Assembly (NCBI RefSeq): GCF_018448925.1
Contig: NZ_RCWE01000037.1
Span: 1 to 36,924 of the forward strand
DNA: 36,924 bases
Source of the DNA: Photorhabdus akhurstii
Lineage (GTDB): Bacteria; Pseudomonadota; Gammaproteobacteria; Enterobacterales; Enterobacteriaceae
Direction of reading: 5' to 3'
Below, in pieces: positions 1-7,088 of this stretch. A model generated the notes under the pieces. The model searched no databases, was not told where the DNA came from, and saw only the letters and a program-made list of their open reading frames with translations. Numbering within the stretch: position 1 is the stretch's first letter; every line of letters starts with the position of its first letter. The position numbers and the translations under genes are program-made.

Positions 1-80
1 GCAACATTAGTATGTACTTGAAAGTCAGTACATCTGGATTTCTAGTCGGCTTTGTGCTTTGGTTATTTGATATTCGTTAG
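1..80 (+). CDS. 3' end of a CDI-type immunity gene (partial)
   Basis: Reading in frame from base 3 gives about 25 residues ending in a TAG at 78-80. The last residues, GFVLWLFDIR, closely match the C-terminus of the immunity gene at 1008-1232 (GFVLWLFKMY), and both are hydrophobic. The most likely reading is the tail of a paralogous membrane immunity protein belonging to a toxin module that lies off the left edge. The start and most of the gene are outside the window, so function rests only on this similarity. Confidence 0.6.
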   Translation, partial: NISMYLKVSTSGFLVGFVLWLFDIR

Positions 81-96
81 TTACCCGATAAGAACG

Positions 97-124
97 ATCC
101 CAGCTGTTGAGCTGGGATTTTTTT
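97..124 (+). terminator. Rho-independent terminator before the orphan toxin
   Basis: A perfect 9-bp inverted repeat (97-105 with 110-118) with a GTTG loop is followed by a T run ending at 124. It lies just after the upstream immunity gene and ends a few bases before the VENN codons of the toxin module. It should terminate transcription arriving from the left. Confidence 0.85.
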
Positions 125-1021
125 GTTGTGGAGAACAACTATCTTTATGAAGACGAAAGCCACCGTTTTGATAAAGAGTTGGCCGAGTGTAAGGCCAAAG
201 GAGGAGACTGCGGTGCAGTTATTCAGAAGTATTTAGACATCAGCAATAAGAATAGTGCCGAATTAGAGGAAAAATGCAAAGGAGGCGGTATTACCTGCGT
301 GACTTATGAAGAAATTATTCAAGTAAATACGAATGTTGCGCTTGATGAGGGATCGTTACAAATTCGATTGTCAGAGAAATTAAAAGATCCCGACGCCATC
401 AAGATAGTGCAGTATTTGAATGGTAAGGATTTGCAGTTTTTGAAGGATAATATTACCACTTCTAACAGAGTTGCCGCTGTCGCCTTAGATCCAACTTCAT
501 GGCCTGTAATGGTCTTTGGTGCAAAGGCAATGATTCAGGGGGCGAAAGGGAAAGAGCAGCTACTTGCGGCAGGCGTCACCAGTGGTATGAACGCGGCTAT
601 TCAGTACGGTACGACGAAAGAAGTAAAACTTTCTGATTTGATTGGTGCAGGTGTTGTTGGTGCTATTACTGCCGAAAAAGGTTATAACCCCACTGTAACG
701 TGGAATGCGGTAGGCGGCTACTACACTGCGGAAATTAAAGGGGATGATCCTTTCTTAAATGCGATATTGAGTAAAGGAGGTGCCAGTGCAGGTTATGCTG
801 CTGGTAATGTTATCAAAGTACCAATGGGGAAAGTGCTTAATCCTATATCGAAACAATATGAATGGGAACCAATAGGGATTTGGACTATTACAAAGCCTGT
901 GAAACAAAGTTCAATCCCATCAGTGGCTGGTAACGTTGGTGATTCAGCAGTATCAGGTTGGTTCAACTCTACTGTTGGCGGAGCAATGCAAGAAGGAAAA
1001 CAGCAAAATGAAAAAAAATAA
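107..1021 (+). CDS. Orphan CdiA C-terminal toxin module (VENN pretoxin + toxin)
   Basis: The product reads VENNYL at residues 8-13, the motif that marks the start of the variable toxin region in CdiA contact-dependent inhibition effectors. It continues with a pretoxin region carrying two cysteine pairs (CKAKGGDC; CKGGGITC) and a Gly/Ala-rich C-terminal domain. The large N-terminal adhesin part of CdiA is absent. The only start is a TTG inside a terminator hairpin with no ribosome site, so this is best read as an orphan, probably silent, CdiA-CT cassette rather than a secreted toxin. The next gene encodes a small membrane protein overlapping its 3' end, as expected for a CdiI. Because the immunity protein is in the membrane, a membrane-damaging or pore-forming toxin is the likeliest activity (inference). 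The toxin family was not identified by name. Confidence 0.75.
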   Translation: MSWDFFVVENNYLYEDESHRFDKELAECKAKGGDCGAVIQKYLDISNKNSAELEEKCKGGGITCVTYEEIIQVNTNVALDEGSLQIRLSEKLKDPDAIKIVQYLNGKDLQFLKDNITTSNRVAAVALDPTSWPVMVFGAKAMIQGAKGKEQLLAAGVTSGMNAAIQYGTTKEVKLSDLIGAGVVGAITAEKGYNPTVTWNAVGGYYTAEIKGDDPFLNAILSKGGASAGYAAGNVIKVPMGKVLNPISKQYEWEPIGIWTITKPVKQSSIPSVAGNVGDSAVSGWFNSTVGGAMQEGKQQNEKK

Positions 1022-1232
1022 AATGAAATCAATAGTGATTATGTGTTATTTATTATTTTCTTTTTTCTTGGCTGTCTTCTTACTGAGTGTTATCTCACAG
1101 GCTTTTAGTTTATGGTTTATAGACAAAGCCGATATTTTTTGTTCCATCAAAGACAATATAGGAGTTCATTTGCAAATTGGGGGAGCAGGTGCTTTAGCTG
1201 GGTTTGTACTTTGGTTATTTAAAATGTATTAG
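1008..1232 (+). CDS. CdiI-type membrane immunity protein
   Basis: A 74-residue protein starting MKKNKMKS at the ATG 1008. It overlaps the toxin gene end by 14 bases and has an AGAAGG site about 12 bases upstream. It has two strongly hydrophobic stretches (about residues 8-30 and 52-72), so it is predicted to span the inner membrane twice. Its position right after a VENN toxin module and its similarity to the gene tail at 1-80 support a cognate immunity role. An upstream in-frame start at 936 inside the toxin gene was rejected because it has no ribosome site and would only add toxin-antisense residues. Confidence 0.65.
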   Translation: MKKNKMKSIVIMCYLLFSFFLAVFLLSVISQAFSLWFIDKADIFCSIKDNIGVHLQIGGAGALAGFVLWLFKMY

Positions 1233-1256
1233 TCAGAAAAATTCCTAAATAAGATT

Positions 1257-1556
1257 TCATAATTGTGCTACACCCATTTTTTGTCTTCCTGGCTTTTGCT
1301 GTGATGAAAACGATGCCAAAAAGGCATTAACATAATTCAGTAACTGCCACATAAATTGACAACAATGATTTCGCGTTATTGTCTCATGGAGCGATTGCCA
1401 TAACCGTTCTATTTTATTTAACCACGGTGAATAGACCGGTAAAAACAACAGGGTAAATTTTGGATGTCGTGCCAGCCAGTCCTTTACCTTCTGACTTTTA
1501 TGAATAGTAATGTTCCGGTGGACTCACCTTGCGTTGTCAGATAACAACAAAATGGG
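1257..1556 (-). pseudogene. IS630-family transposase remnant
   Basis: The minus strand encodes the C-terminal part of a DDE transposase of the IS630/Tc1 type. It reads LLLSDNA, then VHRN, WLARHPKF and LPVYSPWLNKIERLWQ, the last containing the usual catalytic-end signature. A TGA stop interrupts the frame just after SDNAR. The first two thirds of the gene are missing and no inverted repeats were found. It abuts another transposase fragment at 1560, so this is scar tissue, not an active element. Confidence 0.8.
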
Positions 1557-1559
1557 ATG

Positions 1560-1880
1560 TTAACGGAAGGGATTCTCAGGCCAGGGCAGCAGCTCATTCA
1601 ACCGATTGTTTGGCCAGACAGGCAGCCGACTGAGGACATCACGTAACCAGACCCAGGGCTCATGTCCGTTGGCTCTGGCAGTTTCCAGCAGGTTCATTAT
1701 CATGGCCGCCCGTTGCCCCGCGCAGAGCGAGCCCGCAAAAAGCCAGTTCTTTCGGCCGAGCGCCACACCCCGGACCGCATTCTCCGCCCGGTTGTTGTTT
1801 ATCGGTACTCGGCACATCATCCAGATAACACACCAGGGCCGACTGGCGATTCAGTAATGCTCTGGTGCTATCCCACCTTG
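1560..1880 (-). pseudogene. IS66-family transposase C-terminal remnant, frameshifted
   Basis: The minus strand shows the IS66 transposase C-terminal core: LNRQSALVCYLDD, then INNNRAENAVRGVALGRKNW, LFAGS, RAAMIMNLLETA and LRDVLSRLPVW. The first part and the rest are in different frames. Removing one base near 1814 restores a continuous LDDGRVPINNN reading, so a single-base insertion broke it. The N-terminal two thirds and accessory orfs (TnpA/TnpB types) are absent. Confidence 0.85.
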
Positions 1881-2065
1881 CCCTTCTCCTCCGGCCTATG
1901 CACGCGATAGCTTCCTTATCTTCATTTGGAGACTGACACTATGAGCCGTACGATATACCCCGGGACAAAAACAACAACATATGATCCAATGGCGTCACAG
2001 TGACCTATGTCTAGTCCCAACATTTGATAGATGGATTGCATAGTGGATCTCTCTGGTTCAAGGGT

Positions 2066-2494
2066 TCATTGTTTGCAAATATATTCAACGTTAGCAATCC
2101 AGTTTTGTTGGCGACGTGTCAATCGAGCTTGATCGCTTTCATCAGTGAACTTAGCAGAAACATACTTAAACAGTGCAGGATCAACGTCTTCAAAGGTATT
2201 GACGTTAACGACGGCATAATCGCGACCGTTAATCTGACTGATGACAACAGGCACTACTCCACGCTGGCTACAGATGTGAAACTGTGCTGTACCGGATTCA
2301 AAAGAGTATCTATGTAGCAGCTTTTGTTCTCTGATACTCAGCCGAAGCTGCCCTGCCGAGAATGATGTCCAGACTGCATTGTGCTTGGTACAAAAAGAGC
2401 AAGTATATGCTCGTGCCGGAATCTCCAGAGGTTCAGGCTCCCAATTAAACGTAAATTCAATATTCTTACAGTGACAACTACCGAAAATCACCAT
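2066..2494 (-). CDS. GFA/CENP-V family zinc-binding protein
   Basis: A 142-residue protein with the Cys layout of the glutathione-dependent formaldehyde-activating enzyme (Gfa)-like fold: CHC near residue 7 (GSCHCKNIEF), CSFC near residue 32 and a later C in CSQRG. These residues bind structural and catalytic zinc in the family. Length fits a single-domain member. The start at ATG 2494 is supported by a strong AGGAGG site five bases upstream. Members are often annotated as aldehyde-activating proteins, but the substrate is rarely known, and none is suggested by the transposon-scarred neighbourhood. Confidence 0.8.
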   Translation of the reverse strand: MVIFGSCHCKNIEFTFNWEPEPLEIPARAYTCSFCTKHNAVWTSFSAGQLRLSIREQKLLHRYSFESGTAQFHICSQRGVVPVVISQINGRDYAVVNVNTFEDVDPALFKYVSAKFTDESDQARLTRRQQNWIANVEYICKQ

Positions 2495-3047
2495 GTGTAC
2501 CTCCTCAGTTTTCGTGTCTTAACAATAGCGAGGAAATGTGATCTGGTATTACTCGTTTGTGAGTTTTAAAAAAATATATCATTGTTCAAATAATAATGGA
2601 TTTTTTTAGCATTATATGTTGTGTTTTGTGTTTTGTGTTTTTTTATTAATTTTTGAATTTAAATTCTATATTTTTTTGTTTGCTGAAAGTGATATTGATG
2701 TTACTATTTTTCTAATTGATATTTACATAAGTTTATTTTTGTAAAAGTTAATTCTTAAAGAAGTTGTGTAAAAGTATCTGATTATTTGGAGGACTTGTTT
2801 ATAGAGTGGAAATTATTAATCTAAAGAGTCGATGAGATTCGACTTTTATGTTGTTATAAAGAGCGATTAATTCTTGCAGCACAAAGTGGTATGCAAAGTA
2901 ATTTATTGTTTTTTTACATGAAAAGCATTAGTTTTTCATTAAATAAGTGATCGTGTGAATTTAATGAAAATTTAACTGGTGCGGGTTTTTATTTTATATG
3001 GAATTTATTCTGGGATAGTGTTTATTATATTGAGTGGTTAATAGTCC
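2495..3047. other. AT-rich gene-free stretch
   Basis: No convincing gene is seen. The sequence is very AT-rich and includes three tandem GTGTTTT units at 2621-2641. It should contain the promoter of the broken efflux gene that starts at 3048, but no consensus promoter stands out. Confidence 0.6.
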
Positions 3048-4381
3048 ATGAACAATAAATCTTTATCTTTATTATTTATCGTTTTAATGGCTTTTCTTTC
3101 TATGGGTGGGCTGGTTTCATCGGATATATTCTTACCCGCTTTGAGTAAAATGGGGAACTATTATCACGTCAGCGAATCTAGTATACAAAGTGCAATAGCT
3201 ATATTTCTATTTGGTATATACCCTATGGATTTCAAGATGCATCGCGACGGCAAGGGAGTGAATCCCCGGGAGCATAGGTAACTATGTGACCGGGGTGAGC
3301 GAGCGCAGCCAACAAAGAGGCAACTTGAAAGATGACGGGTATAGCCTTTTCTCAACTTATTTATGGGCCATTAAGTGATTGCTTAGGAAGAAAAACGGTT
3401 CTTATTTCTGGAATGATTATATGGCTGATTTCAACAATCGGTATTTTTTACAGTACGCATATTAGTGAATTACTATTATTGCGTTTATTCCAGGGAATAG
3501 GCGCTTGTGCGGGTATTACATTAAGTCGTGCCATTATTAGTGATTTGATGGGGAAAGAAGAGGCAGCCAATTTGTATCTGATTATTTTCCCTTTTGTGGG
3601 AATGTCACCCGCTGTCGCACCCATGATCGGAGGTATGCTAAGTGAATATTATGGTTGGAAAGCCTGTTTTTTATTTCTTACTTTATTTATAACAGCCGCG
3701 CTTATATTGTGCTTGCTAGTTCTGGAAGAGTCACTGCCAATAGAAAAACGCCAAAAATTGAGTGTTAAAAATGTATTAGTTAGTACTTACCAAGTGATAA
3801 TAAATAAAAAGTTTCTTTACTATGCAGCAATACCTTGCTTCGCTTATACAGCATATTTTTCTTATTTGATTGAATCTCCATTTATTCTTACCGCTATGGG
3901 ATTACCAGAAAAATATGTTGGTTATACCTATATAATTCTCTCTTTGAGTTATGTGTTGGGTAATCTTACGGCTAAGAAATTAAGTCGCCAGCAGGGCATG
4001 AGAAAGACGATTTCTCATGGTTATCTCATCTTTGCTGTTGGCGGTATTGCTTTCACGATACAAATGTTTTTTAGTCCCTACCTATTGATAACTTCTGTGC
4101 TAACAATATCAATATTGACTTTCGGTAATGGTTTTTTGCTGCCACTAGGTACTGCATCGGCAATTGCCACTTATTCTCAAGCGGCTGGGACAGCTTCCGG
4201 CGTAATGGGAACCTTGCAATTAGGTAGTGCGGGATTGGCATCATTGCTTATTGGTTATATATCTCACCATGAACCGATTAAAGTGGCATCTATTATCACC
4301 GTTGTTTCCTTGGTCGGTAGCATTATTTATATAACTGGTAATAGAGGTAATAAAGAAATCAGTAAGAAACAAACAATATAA
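3048..4381 (+). pseudogene. Bcr/CflA-type MFS drug-efflux gene split by ERIC
   Basis: Two blocks encode one major facilitator protein of the Bcr/CflA drug:H+ antiporter type. Block one (3048-3218) gives the first membrane helix and the start of the second, ending FLFGI. Block two (3344-4381) resumes AFSQLIYGPLSDCLGRKT, the conserved loop 2-3 motif (GxLSDxxGRK), and runs through the remaining helices. Joined, they would give about 402 residues, normal for the family. An ERIC element adds a net 125 bases between them, shifts the frame and brings a stop at 3279-3281. An ATG at 3332 inside the ERIC could restart translation but would lack helix 1 and part of helix 2. Loss of function is likely. 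Confidence 0.85.
3217..3343. repeat. ERIC element inserted in coding sequence
   Basis: This 127-bp imperfect palindrome has TATACCC and GGGTATA ends. Its core reads GTGAATCCCCGGGAGC and GTGACCGGGGTGAGCG, matching the classic ERIC consensus core with few changes. Deleting a net 125 bases with the duplicated TA restores an FGIAFSQ reading across the transporter gene, which places the insertion point exactly. Confidence 0.9.
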
Positions 4382-4808
4382 ACTAAAATAGGAATGAAAA
4401 GTGGTTAATAATATAGATGTCACATTATGTGTATTAGTGTGATTACCGAGGGAGATTGACGACCCTATCATCAAACACAAAGCTGGTTTGTTGAACCCAA
4501 CATCGTGTTAATTTATTGATTTATTTTGGATTGGCCTGGCAGTTGCAATAGGATTTGTAAGTATTGCGTTCAAGCAGAAAAAAGACACATAATTTCTTAT
4601 GTATCCTACATCATAACCCTTGTATTCAATTCAATATCGAAGTACTGAAAAGCTAAACTAACTACAGTTATACATTCGGGTTCTTGTTTCGGCCGCCGGT
4701 TGAGTTTTCTCATCTCTCAAACAGCGTCCCCACGAAGGCCCCCACAAAAAATCGCTTTTGTTTTGTGATGGTTATCAAGAAAAATCGGTATTTAAGATAG
4801 TGGGGCTT

Positions 4809-4861
4809 CGTTATGTGTGGAGTCAGGTCCACATATAACGACCAGACCTCCACACATAGCG
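4809..4861. repeat. Triple inverted motif
   Basis: CGTTATGTGTGGA (4809-4821) is followed six bases later by its near-perfect inverse (4828-4840). A third, again inverted, copy follows at 4849-4861 (TCCACACATAGCG). It could be a regulator or recombinase binding cluster. No protein is assigned. Confidence 0.6.
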
Positions 4862-4956
4862 GCGCTAAAAAATCCATACTGCATTATGCAATCAAAGCCC
4901 CATCCCCCTTCTCATTGAACATCTTTCAAACTTACATTTGATATGTTGGAACAACG

Positions 4957-4977
4957 GTTTTTGAGATAATCAAAAAC
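4957..4977. promoter_or_regulatory. Palindrome upstream of fic
   Basis: A perfect 8-bp inverted repeat, GTTTTTGA and TCAAAAAC separated by five bases, lies about 90 bases before the fic start. It could be an operator. It is not followed by a T run on the plus strand. Confidence 0.4.
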
Positions 4978-5064
4978 AGTGTTCTTTCTAAGATATAGAT
5001 TCTATTACTATTTTTGCTATACTTTTGAGATGTTTTTATTCACCAGTTGAGATAACTAAACATC

Positions 5065-6207
5065 ATGGTTCAATTTAATCACTTTGAACTCTCGCTTCTG
5101 AACCCCAGCTTTGACTCCCCTTTGGTCGATGCGCTGACGGAACTGGAGTTACTCCGGCACCTGCGGCTGGAAACTGATGTTCACCCTATCCTGTTTGCGC
5201 AGTTGAAGGCCGTTTTCCACATGCTGGAGAGTCTTGGCTCCGCAAGGATTGAGGGAAACCATACCACGCTTGCCGACTATGTTGAAAGCAAGGTTGAAGG
5301 AACGCAGAGTTCGACGGACCAACTCAAAGAAATCAACAATATTGAAGCCGCGATGGAGTACATCGACGAATACCTGAGCAACGGCGATGACATAACAGAA
5401 TATTTTATCCGCGAGTTGCATAGTCTGGCGGTAGCCGGGCTGCAACAGGAAGGCGACAGAACGCCCGGAGCATATCGGCAACATAACGTCAGCATCGCTC
5501 TGTCTGACCATTTACCGCCGGACCACATCCGCGTTCCTGATTATATGGCGGAACTGACCGCCTTTATTAATCGTGCCGATAAGCCAAAGTACGATCTGAT
5601 GAAGATTGCACTGGTGCACCACCGCTTTGGCTGGATACATCCATTTGGCAACGGTAATGGCAGAACGGTCAGATTGCTGACCTATGCATTGCTTATCAAG
5701 TATGGTTTTAATGTTCAGGCTGGTGGGCGGGTTCTCAATCCGACAGCGGTATTCTGCAATGATCGTGAACGCTATTACGCCATGCTTTCGTTAGCTGATA
5801 AGGGAACAGAGCAGGGGCTGGAAGAATGGTGCTTATATGTGCTTTCGGGGATCTCCTCTGAGCTGAAGAAAGTCGATCAACTGACAAACCACGCTTTCCT
5901 GAGCGAAAAGATCCTGTATCCGGCCATCGATTTCTTATCGGAGAGAGGGCTGATAAACCCGCTGGAATCGAAGGTTCTGAAACGCGTTGTTGAGCTGGGG
6001 ACGATAAAAGCGGGCGATCTACGCGCCGTTTTGCCTGAGCTTAAACCGACGCAGGTGACTTATCAGCTTGGTAAGCTGATTGAACGGGGACTGCTTCAGC
6101 CAGTAGAAGAGGGGGCTCGTACCTATACGGCGAAGTTTTCTAACTCATATCTGATTCGTGGGGTGATTAAGGTTCTGCGGGAAGAAGGGTTTATTCCTAA
6201 CCTATAA
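5065..6207 (+). CDS. Class II Fic family protein (putative AMP transferase)
   Basis: A 380-residue Fic protein. Fic enzymes usually transfer AMP from ATP to a hydroxyl side chain of a target protein. The active-site loop [12 protein letters not shown] is at residues 192-203. The inhibitory helix motif SARIEG is at 59-64 (Glu63), placing it in class II, where inhibition is intramolecular and no separate antitoxin is needed. The C-terminal 80 residues look like a winged-helix domain. The position usually filled by Asp/Glu in HPFx(D/E)GN is Asn here, as in some natural members, so activity should not be assumed. The gene is richer in GC than the flanking DNA, suggesting separate acquisition. It stands alone and converges with the nuclease gene on the other strand. 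Confidence 0.9.
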   Translation: MVQFNHFELSLLNPSFDSPLVDALTELELLRHLRLETDVHPILFAQLKAVFHMLESLGSARIEGNHTTLADYVESKVEGTQSSTDQLKEINNIEAAMEYIDEYLSNGDDITEYFIRELHSLAVAGLQQEGDRTPGAYRQHNVSIALSDHLPPDHIRVPDYMAELTAFINRADKPKYDLMKIALVHHRFGWIHPFGNGNGRTVRLLTYALLIKYGFNVQAGGRVLNPTAVFCNDRERYYAMLSLADKGTEQGLEEWCLYVLSGISSELKKVDQLTNHAFLSEKILYPAIDFLSERGLINPLESKVLKRVVELGTIKAGDLRAVLPELKPTQVTYQLGKLIERGLLQPVEEGARTYTAKFSNSYLIRGVIKVLREEGFIPNL

Positions 6208-6272
6208 TCTTAATGAGCAAATTGTTACTTACAATGTAGATAGCTTTTTTGACACATGTTTATTTCTTCTGT

Positions 6273-6297
6273 AAAAGTCCCCCTTCATAGAAGGGGG
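6273..6297 (-). terminator. Terminator of the two-gene nuclease operon
   Basis: A perfect 8-bp stem (6279-6286 with 6290-6297) has a three-base loop. On the minus strand it is followed by ACTTTTAC, so it fits termination of the minus-strand genes ending at 6330. It may also stop fic transcripts from the other side. Confidence 0.65.
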
Positions 6298-6329
6298 CAT
6301 TGATAACGCCTCAGCGGTTGGTTAATATA

Positions 6330-7088
6330 CTATAAATTTTCTTGTAACCAAGCTTCTAACGCATCTACTTGTACAAAATTAATATTAGTTTCATATGGCG
6401 GATATCTTAACCACCAGTAAATTTGTCTACTAATATATAAATGGATAAATTTAACTTCGTAATTATCTGCTGGCTCACTCCAGTTTAGTAGAGTACGAAG
6501 ATTATTATAATTTTCTGCTAGGAAATCAATCCTTTTTTCTATTTTCCCAATCTGTCCCCTTTTATCACCTCTACCAAATATTTTCTCTCGTAAACGACGC
6601 ATATCCTTAATGCAATAGTAGGGCTGATTATACTTACACTCTATATTCAACCAGGTATTGCTATCAGGAAAATAGGCTAAGGTATCAAAATCACCTACAT
6701 CAGGAAATTTTTTCTTTGGAAAGCGTTTCTTAAAGTCGATGCCAAGTTCAATTTGGGTTGCGAACCTTTTTACAATATTAAAAGTGGTTATTTCTAATTG
6801 CTTTTCAATACTCTCTTTTATTTTACCAACTTCATGTGAAATGTGGCTCCATTCGAATTCGGCAGGAAGATATCCATTTGCAATATGGGCAATCCATATT
6901 GTGCCTGCCCGATATGCTGCCGCAGCTCCCCAGACTATATTATTATTACTAATTTCTATTAGTGGGCGAATATTATATCGGTGATCTCGTTTATTATGAT
7001 CGGATATGGGTACATCAAAATATTCAGAATCAGCACCCAGCAATTTTCTTATCTTATTCGGATTAAGAATAAGAAAATCTATTATTTT
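6330..7088 (-). CDS. PD-(D/E)XK nuclease domain, in-frame continuation past an amber codon
   Basis: The frame of the 996-residue gene stays open after its TAG at 7089-7091 and adds 252 residues. Counting from the TTG at 7043, the part shows GDFD at 117-120 and, after a beta-strand-like run, IECK at 134-137. This is the D...ExK arrangement of PD-(D/E)XK nucleases. The 15 codons between the TAG and the TTG contain no ATG/GTG start, and there is no good ribosome site before the TTG. The simplest view is the C-terminal nuclease domain of one roughly 1250-residue protein cut by a nonsense mutation, or needing amber readthrough. A separately translated subunit is possible. Confidence 0.6.
   Translation of the reverse strand, partial: KIIDFLILNPNKIRKLLGADSEYFDVPISDHNKRDHRYNIRPLIEISNNNIVWGAAAAYRAGTIWIAHIANGYLPAEFEWSHISHEVGKIKESIEKQLEITTFNIVKRFATQIELGIDFKKRFPKKKFPDVGDFDTLAYFPDSNTWLNIECKYNQPYYCIKDMRRLREKIFGRGDKRGQIGKIEKRIDFLAENYNNLRTLLNWSEPADNYEVKFIHLYISRQIYWWLRYPPYETNINFVQVDALEAWLQENL

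Larger units (their letters stand above)
4382..5064. other. Gene-free stretch between efflux pseudogene and fic
   Basis: No complete gene is seen. One frame near 4520-4591 reads a short hydrophobic peptide ending in AFKQKKDT, possibly the tail of a lost membrane gene, but it is too short to name. The region also holds the inverted repeats at 4809-4861 and 4957-4977. Confidence 0.5.
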
